Below are positions 6,873 through 14,865 of a DNA stretch of 39,050 nt, in pieces. The translations under genes and the position numbers were made by a program. Source of the stretch: Nanobdellota archaeon (GTDB taxonomy: Archaea; Nanobdellota; Nanobdellia; Pacearchaeales; GW2011-AR1); the NCBI GenBank assembly GCA_027858295.1, contig JAQICZ010000055.1, positions 1 to 39,050 of the forward strand. Reading direction: 5' to 3'. The stretch's first letter is position 1; every line of letters starts with the position of its first letter. A model generated the notes under the pieces. That model worked only from the letters and a program-made list of their open reading frames with translations, was not told the origin of the DNA and did not search any database.

Positions 6873-8087
6873 ATGCGCTCAACAAAAAAAATCAGCAATA
6901 CGAAACAAAAGATTCTGTTTTTATTTCTCACGATGGCTTTACTTCTAATTACGAACGTCCTTGCAGAAGATACTGCATGTAAAGTGCCTATTTGTGGAGA
7001 GGATCAGATTCTAACGGGAACAGGAGAATATGATGTCAATACTAATTGCGAGAGATATGAATGTGGAGATATTATAGAAGAAGAGGTCTGTTGCAGATAT
7101 ACTATTCTTGGTGAGGCGGGATTAGACTATACCAATAAATTGGTAGGTAAAGATGAATGTAATCTAGGAAGAAAATCACAAATAGTTGATTTAGTTGAAT
7201 GTTCAAAACCTGGACCTGTGTGTGAGGTTATACCAAGCTGCATGAAAGAGTATGTTCCGTCATATATTGGGAAAAATGAGCAGGGGTGTAAAACATTTAC
7301 ATGTGTAAAATCAGACTTGGCTTGTGAACTGCCTATCTGTGAAGAGGGTGAAAATCCATCCTATTTGAAAACAGATAATAATGGGTGTAAGGTATACAAG
7401 TGTGCAATTACAGGACCTACTTGCGCTGAACCTATTTGTGAAAAAGATGAAGACTTAACATATTTTGGAATAGATGAGAGTGGATGCAAAATACTAAAAT
7501 GCTCAAAATCAGAAATGACTTGTTCAATGCCAGTATGTGTGGAAGAGGAAAGGACTACTTTTACTGGAAAATATAACAAAGATGGATGTAAAATATTTGA
7601 ATGTATAGAAGGTACAACACCAATGCCTCTTATTAAAGAAATGGAAAAGGAAGTAATTTGGGTTGGGGGAGCGACTGAGAGGGATTGTATTGAATATCAA
7701 GCTGGCTGCGAAAAGGGTTATGAGAGATACTGTTTGAAATGGAATTTTAATTGCCAAGTTAAAAACATGACTAGCGATAAAGAATTAATTATTGAAGGAG
7801 AAAGAGCCTATCTCAATAATACAGAAATAAAGATAATGCCAAATGTTGCTTCAGAAAAAGCAATAGAACAGTTGTCAATTAAAGAGGAAATGACTATTGA
7901 ATTAAAATTCATGAAGAAACCTGTTTACGAAATTGAAGGGACTAAAGAGGGAAAACTTTTTGGATTATTCAAGAAGGATATGATAATAACAACTGAAATT
8001 GATGCAGAAACCGGAAATGTTATTTTAACAAAAAAACCTTGGTGGTCTTTTATCCATAAAGGTTACTCTCAATCTAGGTTAAATTGA
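6873..8087 (+). CDS. Secreted cysteine-rich repeat protein
   Basis: The 404-residue protein starts with a basic N-terminus and a hydrophobic segment (about 13-30, ending near VLAED) that reads as a signal peptide. Five units of about 28-30 residues follow, beginning at C36, C117, C151, C184 and C217 and ending at C64, C144, C177, C210 and C244. Each has C-x3/4-P/S-x-C, a variable middle with D/N..GC(K), and a final C. The pattern resembles antistasin-like four-cysteine knots and suggests two disulfides per unit. After about residue 250 comes a beta-rich domain without repeats. A TATA-like AATTTATATAATC precedes the ATG by about 25-30 bases. The gene lies between two direct family A repeats. 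Function is unknown; an extracellular binding role is a guess. Confidence 0.8.
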   Translation: MRSTKKISNTKQKILFLFLTMALLLITNVLAEDTACKVPICGEDQILTGTGEYDVNTNCERYECGDIIEEEVCCRYTILGEAGLDYTNKLVGKDECNLGRKSQIVDLVECSKPGPVCEVIPSCMKEYVPSYIGKNEQGCKTFTCVKSDLACELPICEEGENPSYLKTDNNGCKVYKCAITGPTCAEPICEKDEDLTYFGIDESGCKILKCSKSEMTCSMPVCVEEERTTFTGKYNKDGCKIFECIEGTTPMPLIKEMEKEVIWVGGATERDCIEYQAGCEKGYERYCLKWNFNCQVKNMTSDKELIIEGERAYLNNTEIKIMPNVASEKAIEQLSIKEEMTIELKFMKKPVYEIEGTKEGKLFGLFKKDMIITTEIDAETGNVILTKKPWWSFIHKGYSQSRLN

Positions 8088-8105
8088 ATAAATACTTGTA
8101 TCAAC

Positions 8106-8430
8106 TAGACTTACGTCCTAATTCTAAAAAAATAATTTATCCCAAATGGAACGCTTCGCCAATTAATTGCAAAGTTCGAGTGATTCACAAGTACTCCCAC
8201 TAACGTCAAATTTTTGCTAAAAGTCTCGCTGACCACACCCTTAAGGGTGTGGCTTGACGCGGGACTTTCTTAACGCAAAAATCATCCACTCCCTCTCTTT
8301 TCGGAAACGGTCGCCCTTCGGGTGCCATAATATCGAAGGCATCCACACCCTTAAGGGTGTGGCTTCAATAAGAAGACATGTAAAACGTTTCAGCGTTTTA
8401 TCTCCTCCAATAAATTGGAGAGTGGGAGCA
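8106..8430 (+). repeat. Family A three-way-junction repeat, copy 2, interrupted
   Basis: The left half matches copy 1 through P1 CTCCCACT (8194-8201) and AACG (8202-8205). The right half resumes at 8381 with P2 TAAAACG (8381-8387)/CGTTTTA (8394-8400), P3 CTCCAAT (8405-8411)/ATTGGAG (8414-8420) and P1 AGTGGGAG (8421-8428). The 175 bases between are a family B element. P2 differs from copy 1 (TAAAGC/GCTTTA) yet still pairs. Confidence 0.85.
8206..8380 (+). mobile_element. Family B element inserted into family A repeat
   Basis: It starts (G)TCAAATTTTTGCTAAAAG and ends TTCAATAAGAAGACA(T), the same ends as the copy at 15441-15594. It contains two identical 20-base palindromes CCACACCCTTAAGGGTGTGG (8233-8252 and 8343-8362). 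The first tops a long hairpin closed by ATTTTTGC (8210-8217)/GCAAAAAT (8275-8282) with AAAGTC and CGC pairs in between. It codes for nothing, so it would be a non-autonomous (MITE-like) element. The IS200/IS605-type interpretation rests on subterminal hairpins, the TTCAA tail and lack of a clear target duplication. Confidence 0.65.
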
Positions 8431-8477
8431 ATAAAAAAAATAAAAATAAAAATAATTTTTACTAAAACAAAGTCGAA
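8431..8477 (-). terminator. T-rich terminator after EF-1A
   Basis: On the minus strand the EF-1A stop codon is followed by several T-runs (TATTTTTATTTTTATTTTTTTTATT), the usual archaeal termination signal. No hairpin precedes them. Confidence 0.6.
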
Positions 8478-9764
8478 TTATTCTTTCTTCTTTGTGATTT
8501 CCAAACACATACCAGCTGCTACTGTAGCACCTGCGTCTCTAACTGCGAATCTTGCCATAAACGGATTTTCTTTTTGTGTTTCAATTACAAGATTTCCTTT
8601 CGGAGCTAATCTTACTTTTGCAACGTCTCCATTCTTTAAAAAGTCTGGATGTTCTTTGATAACTTCACCTGTTCTGGGGTCGACTTGAGCAATTAATTCC
8701 ACGAATTGACATGGAACTTGAGCTGTATGAATATGGAATACCGGAGTATATCCTTTAGCGAGTACTGTAGGGTGGTTGATAACTGCAATTTGTCCAATAA
8801 ATTCTTCAACTACTGGGGCTGGGTAAGCTGCTTCACAGATTACGTCACCTCTTGCAAGATCTTTCTTTCCTACTCCTCTTACGTTAACACCAACGTTCAT
8901 TCCTGATGGAGCCTCTTTGTGAGTCTCGTGATGAGCTTCGATAGTCTTAATTTCACCATCAATTCCTTTACCTGTTCTACCGGGTAAAATCTTCACTTTT
9001 TGGCCAACTTTCATGATACCTGTTTCAATTTTTCCTACTGGAACTGTTCCGATACCTGTGATTTCGTAAACATCTTGAATTGGCATTCTCATTGGTAAGT
9101 TAGTTGGTAGTTCTGGAGCTGGGAAAACGTCAATTTGTTCTCTAATACTTGGTCCTTTATACCAAGCCATATTAGTCGACTTATTAACAATATTATCTCC
9201 CATTAGCCCTGAAGCAGCAATAAATGCTGTTGTTTCGGGGTTGATTCCAACTTGTTTTAATAAAGTTGAGACATCTGCTTTAACTTGATTGAATCTGTCT
9301 TCTTTATATTCAACAGCGTCCATCTTGTTAATTGCAACTGATAAATTCTTTACACCCATTGTTCTTAATAACCATAAGTGTTCAGTTGTTTGTGGTTGTA
9401 CACCACCAGTTGCTGAGATAACCAAAAAAGCAGCGTCAGCTTGAGATGCACCAGTAATCATATTTTTAACAAAGTCTCTGTGACCAGGAGCATCAATAAT
9501 AGTAATTGAAAACTTCTCTGTCTCTAACTTTTTATATGATAAATCGATAGTAACTCCTCTTTCTCTTTCTTCCTTAACGCTATCCATAACGTAAGCGAAT
9601 TCGAAACCGGCTTTACCATTCTTTTCTGCTTCTTCTTTTAGCTTCTTCATTTCCTGATCAGTAATTGCACCACCATCGAAAAGCATTCTACCAACTGTTG
9701 TTGATTTTCCTGCGTCAACGTGACCTACAAATACTACATTCATGTTAGGTTTTTCTTTTGCCAT
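8478..9764 (-). CDS. tuf: Translation elongation factor EF-1A (aEF1A)
   Basis: The 428-residue GTPase delivers aminoacyl-tRNA to the ribosome. G1 GHVDAGKST is at 14-22, the switch I RGVTID at 69-74, G3 DAPGH at 91-95 and G4 NKMD at 146-149. The insert around residues 30-60 and the two C-terminal beta barrels (GTVPVGKIETG, then GMNVGVNVRGV) are archaeal/eukaryotic in style, distinct from bacterial EF-Tu. A strong Shine-Dalgarno AAAGGAGGAT sits 8 bases before the ATG, so it has its own leader. It belongs to the str cluster but is separated from EF-2 by about 800 bases holding a pseudogene and repeats. Confidence 0.98.
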   Translation of the reverse strand: MAKEKPNMNVVFVGHVDAGKSTTVGRMLFDGGAITDQEMKKLKEEAEKNGKAGFEFAYVMDSVKEERERGVTIDLSYKKLETEKFSITIIDAPGHRDFVKNMITGASQADAAFLVISATGGVQPQTTEHLWLLRTMGVKNLSVAINKMDAVEYKEDRFNQVKADVSTLLKQVGINPETTAFIAASGLMGDNIVNKSTNMAWYKGPSIREQIDVFPAPELPTNLPMRMPIQDVYEITGIGTVPVGKIETGIMKVGQKVKILPGRTGKGIDGEIKTIEAHHETHKEAPSGMNVGVNVRGVGKKDLARGDVICEAAYPAPVVEEFIGQIAVINHPTVLAKGYTPVFHIHTAQVPCQFVELIAQVDPRTGEVIKEHPDFLKNGDVAKVRLAPKGNLVIETQKENPFMARFAVRDAGATVAAGMCLEITKKKE

Positions 9765-10150
9765 AATTATTATCCTCCTTTGTCTCCTATATTTTTATAA
9801 TAGCATATGCGGAACTTATATTTCCTTTAGCTATGATTAAATAAATCAAATTTATATTTATAAAACTTTCCTGCGATATGAAACTTCGAAATAGTCGATT
9901 AAATGGGGGATTTGGGGAAATTCTTAATATCTGGGAAATAAACGACATAATGCAACGCACACGCTGCACTTCGCCTAATGAAACTCCGTAAATCTTTTGA
10001 GTTTACTACGGTCCTCGAAATCTCTATGGATATTTCTGCGAAAAACATTTCTTCCAGAAATATTTAGGCCGGGCGCGCTTGCTCTGCTGGGACAGTTGAA
10101 TTAATGTTGCCCTTCTGATGAGAGAATTGTTGGAGAGCGAAATGGTAATT
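9765..10150. other. 386-base gap upstream of EF-1A
   Basis: It contains the EF-1A leader with its Shine-Dalgarno and AT-rich promoter candidates (TTATAAATATAAATTTG near 9850-9866). Between 9950 and 10140 are K-like CACACGCTGCACTTCG, a hairpin GTAAA...TTTAC near 9990, ATATTTCTG...CAGAAATAT (about 10029-10064), and an E-like GGGACAGTTGAATTAATGTTGCCCTTC (GACAGTTGAATTAATGTT core) block ending GAATTGTTGGAGAG. No gene is convincing. Confidence 0.5.
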
Positions 10151-10516
10151 TCAAGGAAAATGTCTTTCATCCTGCATTTTTCTAAAAAATTCTGGATAAT
10201 AATCATGACCTAATAATTTTTCTAACTCTCTTCTTTTAACATTAAAATCTGCTTTATCTTCTATTCGATACATCTGAGTTCCATAATTTTTATTTAGAAA
10301 CATAAAAGCGGCTTCAAATTCTGGAGATATTTTATGCTCTTCTTTGGTGTAGCTAATTGTATCCTTAATATAAATCTTAGATGTGTGTTAAACATTCTTT
10401 CTTAGTTCTACTAACTCAATTAAACTTAATTTTAATCCTAATTGTTTCTCAGTCCAATTTCTTGCAGTTTTAAAATTTTCATTAACAAATTTTTGATAAT
10501 TAATTTTTTCATTCAT
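10151..10516 (-). pseudogene. Small pseudogene with one in-frame stop
   Basis: From the ATG at 10514-10516 a single frame runs 122 codons to TGA at 10151, broken only by TAA at codon 43 (10388-10390). Before the stop it reads MNEKINYQKFVNENFKTARN..., after it HTSKIYIKDTISYTKEEHK..., ending FFRKMQDERHFP. Composition is uniform on both sides, as expected for one protein hit by a nonsense mutation. I do not recognise the family. It lies between EF-2 and EF-1A on the same strand. Alternatives are two tiny genes or a sequencing error. Confidence 0.6.
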
Positions 10517-10559
10517 GAAAATTTAAGAAATGGTTTACTTAAAAGAATTGTTATAGAAA

Positions 10560-12710
10560 TTACTGGTTTTCTGCCAAGCCCTTTCTTTCCCTGATAGTCT
10601 TGATAATCTTATCTTGTATACCTTGAGGAACTCTTTCAAAAGTTTGGTCTGTAATGGAAGATGTACCTTTACCTTCTGTAGTTGACCTTAAATCGTTTGA
10701 CCATCCAATCATTTCTGCTACTGGAATCTTTGCTGTGATTTCGGCTGTGTCTTCGTCTTGTTGCATATCAAGCATTTGACCTCTCTTTGAACCTACTAAC
10801 TTAGTTACTGCTCCCATATATTCTCCTGGCATATCAATAACATGAACTTGTAATGGCTCAAGCATTGCTGGGCTTGCACTCCTCATAGCCTTTGTAACCC
10901 CATCTCTTACAGCTGGGTATATTTGTGCTGGACCTCTATGGATTGCATCTTCATGAAGCTTAATATCAACTAGAGTCACCTGCATTTTCATACATGGGTC
11001 TCTTGCTAGTGGACCTGCGTCCATAACCATCTCAAAAGCATCCATAACCATTTCAATTACTTCACCAATATGAACTTCACCACGAGTTTCGTCGAAAAGC
11101 ATATTTCCTTTGTAGATATCCCTAACATTTCTAATATCATCTGAGCCCCATCCCATATCAGTTAAACATTTAACAACAGAGTCATCTTTTTTCTTTACTC
11201 TTCCTTCTCTTAGGTCACCAGATAAAATCTTTTCATGTAATTCTTCTGGCAATGGTTCTACCTTAATAAAAAATGAGTTATGCTTGTTTGGACTTCTACC
11301 TTCTGCAGGACTTGATTCTTTTGTTGCTGATTCTCTATAAACTATAATTGGAGCTGACGTTTTAACAGCTAAGCCCTTTTCAGTCTTAATTCTGTTCTCA
11401 ATAATTTCTAAATGTAATTCTCCCATACCTGAGATTAATGATTCACCAGTTTGTTCGTTAATTGTAATTTTTAATGAAGGATCTTCTTTTCCGACTTGTC
11501 TTAATACTTCAACTAATTTTGGTAGGTCTGAAGCTTTTGTTGCTTCAATTGATTTTGTAACAACAGGCTCAAATAGGTGGGTAATTGCTTCAAATTGTTC
11601 AATTTCTGTAGTTGCAACTGTTTCACCAACAGCAACATCTCTCAAACCAACAACACCAATAATATTTCCAGCAACTGCTTCATTAACTAAAATTCTTTTA
11701 GCACCTTTGTAAACTGACACTTGTTGAACTCTAACAGTCTTCTTTGCAGATGCCATGTAAACTTCATCACCTTGTTTAAGTGTTCCTGAGAATAATCTAC
11801 CTGCAGCAACTTCACCTGCGTGTTTATCTACTGTAATCTTAATTGGAACAAATGCAATATTTCCTTTAGGGTTACATTCCATAATTGACCTTCCTGGTTC
11901 AACTGTTACGTCACCATGCCAAATTCTTGGAATTCTATATTTTTGAGCACTTACTGGATCTGGATGATTCTTTACAACCATACCTAAGACAACTTCATGA
12001 AGTGGAGCTTTCTTTGCTAATTCTTTATGAGTGTCATTTTCATAAGCATCAATAATGTCTTTGAATGTGATTCCATGTTCTTTCATATATGGTACAGAAA
12101 GAGCCCAGTTATGAAATGCTGATCCAAAAGCAACAGTTCCGTCAGCTACTCCAACCTTCCATTTTTCTTTGTAACCCTCTGGAGCAATCTTTTGAATTAA
12201 TGCATTTACTGAATCAATGATTGAGATAAACTTGGCTTGCATAGCTTCTGGAGTTAATTTCACTTCTTTAATTAATCTGTCTACTTTATTAATAAACAAT
12301 ACTGGCTTAACTAGCTCTTTCAAAGCTTGTCTTAGAACTGTTTCTGTTTGAGGCATGATTCCTTCAACTGCACAAGATAAAACAACTGCACCATCAACTG
12401 CTCTCATTGCTCTTGTTACATCACCACCAAAATCTACGTGACCTGGAGTGTCAATTAAGTTGATTAAATGTTCTGCACCATTTACTTTATGAATCATAGA
12501 TACTGAAGCTGAATCAATTGTAATTCCTCTTTCTGCTTCATCTTCGTGAAAATCTAAGGCTCTTTGTTTTCCAGCAGTTTCTTCTGAAAGCATACCAGCA
12601 CCAGCAAGTAAATTATCTGAAAATGTAGTTTTACCGTGATCAATATGTGCACAAATTGCAATATTTCTAATCTTATCTTGTTGATTCATTAATTCTGAAA
12701 TTTCTGTCAT
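10560..12710 (-). CDS. fusA: Translation elongation factor EF-2 (aEF2)
   Basis: The 716-residue translocase GTPase has G1 AHIDHGKTT (21-29), RGITID (61-66), G3 DTPGH (87-91) and G4 NKVD (141-144). Domain III-V features follow, including GMGELHLEI and, in domain IV, DAIHRGPAQ with His591 at the position modified to diphthamide in archaea and eukaryotes. The size and absence of the bacterial G' insert fit archaeal EF-2. TATA-like CTTTTATAAACT lies about 25-32 bases before the ATG and shares TAAACTAAAATT with the uS12 promoter region. It therefore seems to have its own promoter, not to be read only from the uS12-uS7 transcript. Confidence 0.98.
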   Translation of the reverse strand: MTEISELMNQQDKIRNIAICAHIDHGKTTFSDNLLAGAGMLSEETAGKQRALDFHEDEAERGITIDSASVSMIHKVNGAEHLINLIDTPGHVDFGGDVTRAMRAVDGAVVLSCAVEGIMPQTETVLRQALKELVKPVLFINKVDRLIKEVKLTPEAMQAKFISIIDSVNALIQKIAPEGYKEKWKVGVADGTVAFGSAFHNWALSVPYMKEHGITFKDIIDAYENDTHKELAKKAPLHEVVLGMVVKNHPDPVSAQKYRIPRIWHGDVTVEPGRSIMECNPKGNIAFVPIKITVDKHAGEVAAGRLFSGTLKQGDEVYMASAKKTVRVQQVSVYKGAKRILVNEAVAGNIIGVVGLRDVAVGETVATTEIEQFEAITHLFEPVVTKSIEATKASDLPKLVEVLRQVGKEDPSLKITINEQTGESLISGMGELHLEIIENRIKTEKGLAVKTSAPIIVYRESATKESSPAEGRSPNKHNSFFIKVEPLPEELHEKILSGDLREGRVKKKDDSVVKCLTDMGWGSDDIRNVRDIYKGNMLFDETRGEVHIGEVIEMVMDAFEMVMDAGPLARDPCMKMQVTLVDIKLHEDAIHRGPAQIYPAVRDGVTKAMRSASPAMLEPLQVHVIDMPGEYMGAVTKLVGSKRGQMLDMQQDEDTAEITAKIPVAEMIGWSNDLRSTTEGKGTSSITDQTFERVPQGIQDKIIKTIRERKGLAENQ

Positions 12711-13083
12711 AACTAAGTGTTACAAATTTTAGTTTATAAAAGTTTTGTTGTATCGAGGACAAAAAAATATTTTATTTGTGAGAATTCCTTCGCTTTCGCG
12801 AAGTTATTGAGGCAATTGAGTTAATCTAAAAACATACTTGGTTTGATGTTGGTGGTAGATATTGAGATTGATTATTACTTATTTGAGTTGCTCAATTTAT
12901 GTCTGCTAACACAGTGGATAACATTATGCCTTCATTCCTGAGCTTGCGAAGGTGTTTTTAAGATTACTCCGCTGTTGTGCATTATTGATATTAGGGCAGT
13001 TGAATTATCCGTCGCGCGACGTGCAAATATTATTTAACAGCTAAGGCGCTCAGAAATATTATTTTAAGAATATTTAATGAATT
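12711..13083. repeat. 373-base gap: EF-2 promoter plus E, F, G modules
   Basis: Next to EF-2 is its promoter with AATTTTAGTTTA (12725-12736, plus-strand reading). Further on come CTTCGCTTTCGCGAAG and an E-like GAGGCAATTGAGTTAATC followed by ACATACTTGGTTTGATG. A family G copy is at 12893-12928, and a second E core GGCAGTTGAATTATCCGTCG...CGTGCA at 12995-13025, whose CGTCG/CGACG stem is perfect. No gene is seen. Confidence 0.6.
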
Positions 13084-13584
13084 TTATAATTCTCTAAATT
13101 TAGGAGTAATTCCAAGAATGTGATTGTCTTTAAAGAATTTTTCAATATTATTATTTCTACTAGGCCGAGAAGAGGGATGCAGACTTAATGATATTAATTC
13201 TTTTTCCATACGTTCAAAGACTCCTCTATAAGTTGGATGTGTTTGAATCAAAGATTCATGAGTTCTTTCAGATTCCTCTACTTGCTCAGCCCAATAATTC
13301 AAATCATGATAAGTTCCATTAATTGCCATTTCACTAACCTCAAGAGAAAATCTGGTGTTCGCAGGGTCATAGTTAACTTTAAATTTCAACAAAGAATCTT
13401 TCATGTTGTCATCCATCAAAATACAAAACTCATTTTTCCTATTTTTCTCCACTCTCTTAATTAATGAATTAACTTCAGAAAAATAACCTTCTTTTAATTT
13501 CTCTGCAGCTTTGGTATATTCTACTCTAGCTTCATGATATTTTTTACCTAAAGACAAAAACATATTATCCTTTCTAATATTCAT
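13084..13584 (-). CDS. Hypothetical protein in the str region
   Basis: The 166-residue charged, helical protein is not recognised; it has no signal peptide or membrane segment. The first ATG is chosen because an ACACATTTATTTTTAAAGT box lies exactly 20 bases upstream, identical in sequence and spacing to the one before the frameshifted gene at 14078. A Shine-Dalgarno-like AAAGGA precedes Met8 (13563), which is the alternative start. It lies between uS7 and EF-2, where archaeal str operons are normally continuous, so it is likely an insertion. The 75-codon frame on the other strand is a shadow. Confidence 0.65.
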   Translation of the reverse strand: MNIRKDNMFLSLGKKYHEARVEYTKAAEKLKEGYFSEVNSLIKRVEKNRKNEFCILMDDNMKDSLLKFKVNYDPANTRFSLEVSEMAINGTYHDLNYWAEQVEESERTHESLIQTHPTYRGVFERMEKELISLSLHPSSRPSRNNNIEKFFKDNHILGITPKFREL

Positions 13585-13603
13585 ATAAAACTATCAGTTC
13601 AAG

Positions 13604-13622
13604 ACTTTAAAAATAAATGTGT
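13604..13622 (-). promoter_or_regulatory. TATA/BRE-type promoter, copy 1
   Basis: ACACATTTATTTTTAAAGT on the minus strand ends 20 bases before the ATG at 13584. The same 19 bases occur at 14098-14116 with the same spacing. This suits a leaderless transcript starting at or next to the ATG. Confidence 0.7.
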
Positions 13623-13699
13623 GATAAAAATTACTTCGCTGTCGCTCAGTTATTAGGACCGGGTTCCGTTAATCTAAATGCATACTTGGTTGGAGATTA

Positions 13700-14078
13700 C
13701 TACTTCATCCTTCTATCTCTGCCTTTAGACAATTCAATCCTTTGCACTTCCTGCACCCAATCTTCCACAGACTTAACATGATCAATCATATTAGTCACGA
13801 TTGTTGTCTCAAGTCCTCCATCTATAAGAATAGAATCTTCGCCAACCTCAATGATATTTTTAGGGACAAGTTTACACCTTTTAATATAATCAGGTTCCTT
13901 TAAGTGTTTGTCTCTTTCACTAAAATAATAAAATGTTTCCCACTCTTTACCATTATTCCAAAACTCTTTCCCAACATAGATGGGGGGCATTCACCCCATT
14001 GAGACCATAAATTCTATTCTTATTTGATTTAATATTATAAGACTTCCCTTTCTCCAATTCAAAATTACCCTTATTCAT
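13700..14078 (-). pseudogene. Hypothetical gene with frameshift in a C6 tract
   Basis: The open frame from 13990 (MPPIYVGKEFW...) lacks a promoter at proper distance. A better start is the ATG at 14076-14078, 20 bases after the box at 14098-14116. It reads MNKGNFELEKGKSYNIKSN, continues to YGLNGVNA, then leaves frame at the run of six C (13982-13987 as G on the plus strand). Removing one C joins it to PIYVGKEFWNNGKEWETFYY and on to a GRDRRMK end. The joined product is about 125 residues, of unknown family. Either a true frameshift mutation or a homopolymer sequencing error fits; if an error, this is an intact gene. Confidence 0.6.
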
Positions 14079-14097
14079 AAAATAAAATTCATTTTAA

Positions 14098-14116
14098 ACT
14101 TTAAAAATAAATGTGT
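14098..14116 (-). promoter_or_regulatory. TATA/BRE-type promoter, copy 2
   Basis: The 19 bases ACACATTTATTTTTAAAGT are identical to 13604-13622 and lie 20 bases before the proposed start at 14078. The duplicate promoter ties together two accessory genes inside the str cluster. Confidence 0.7.
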
Positions 14117-14148
14117 TCTAGAATATATTTTCATCTTCCACGATTTTG

Positions 14149-14229
14149 ATTTATTTTTTATCAAGATGCTGTAAAATTAATTTTTGTAAATCGTCTGATT
14201 GCAAAAATTGATTTTGCAGTATACAGGTG
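14149..14229 (-). repeat. Family H 3' hairpin after uS7
   Basis: Read on the minus strand: TTTCTTTTTCACCTGTATACTGCAAAAT (split: TTTCTTTTTCAC, then TATACTGCAAAAT), an apical stem AATTTTTGCAATC/GATTTACAAAAATT, then ATTTTACAGCATCTTGATAAAAAATAA. CTGcAAAAT pairs with ATTTTaCAG. The same 5' and 3' arms with other apices lie after two other genes (18250-18332 and 30203-30290). The T-rich 5' part is a likely transcription terminator for the uS12-uS7 unit. Confidence 0.75.
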
Positions 14230-14258
14230 AAAAAGAAACAAAATTAAAAATTAAAAAA

Positions 14259-14864
14259 TTATCGAGCTGCATCAGCTTGCTTTTCTGATTCATTCTTTTT
14301 CTTTAGAGATGAAGATTCACCATTTCCTTCGTAAGCTAATATGATTTCTTCAGCTAATCCTTGAGATAATTTTTTCTTCTTTCCAAAGGACCTATCTGAC
14401 GCTGCATGAACAATATTTCTTAATGATAAATTTATTCTTCTAATTGGAGAAACATCAACAGCTTGTGGATATCTTGCACCACCATATTCTACAACTGTTA
14501 CTTCATCTCTTGGAGCTACTGCTTCAATTGCTCGAACTAGAACTTCTACAGGGTTTTGACCTGTTCTTTTTTCAATAATCTTAAAGGCATCAATAACAAT
14601 ATTCATATTCTTTGAATATTTACCAGTTGCATGGCCTACTTCTAATCTATGCTTTTTGTTTCTGTGTCCACAAAGAGCTAATTTATTCATTAATCTTTCA
14701 ACAATATTAACCTTTGTTTGACCATACTTAACAACATTTCTACCATGAGATTTTACAATTAATCTTGGTTCTAAGTTAATAGATGTTCTTAAACCGACAT
14801 CTTTTATTTCAATTTCTGAGATATCCCATAAATCGAAAATCTTGAACTTTATTACTTCTGTCAT
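14259..14864 (-). CDS. rps7: Small-subunit ribosomal protein uS7
   Basis: The 201-residue protein matches archaeal S7, which nucleates the 3' major domain of 16S rRNA and contacts the E-site. Recognisable are INIVERLMNK-like VNIVERLMNKLALCGHRNKK (about 52-71), the GQNPVEVLVRAIEAVAPRDE helix, GGARYPQAVDVSPIRR (about 129-144) and NIVHAASDRSFGKKKKLSQGLAEEII. A Lys/Glu-rich tail extends past the family core. It starts one base after the uS12 stop, so the pair is co-transcribed. A T-run and family H hairpin follow. Confidence 0.97.
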   Translation of the reverse strand: MTEVIKFKIFDLWDISEIEIKDVGLRTSINLEPRLIVKSHGRNVVKYGQTKVNIVERLMNKLALCGHRNKKHRLEVGHATGKYSKNMNIVIDAFKIIEKRTGQNPVEVLVRAIEAVAPRDEVTVVEYGGARYPQAVDVSPIRRINLSLRNIVHAASDRSFGKKKKLSQGLAEEIILAYEGNGESSSLKKKNESEKQADAAR

Positions 14865-14865
14865 T

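Noticed and set aside
8254-8688. 144-codon plus-strand frame
   Set aside because: It crosses the B/A repeats and the antisense of EF-1A; clear shadow.
9787-10206. Two 60-codon minus-strand frames between EF-1A and the pseudogene
   Set aside because: They lie over the EF-1A leader and repeat sequence and have no promoter or ribosome-binding site.
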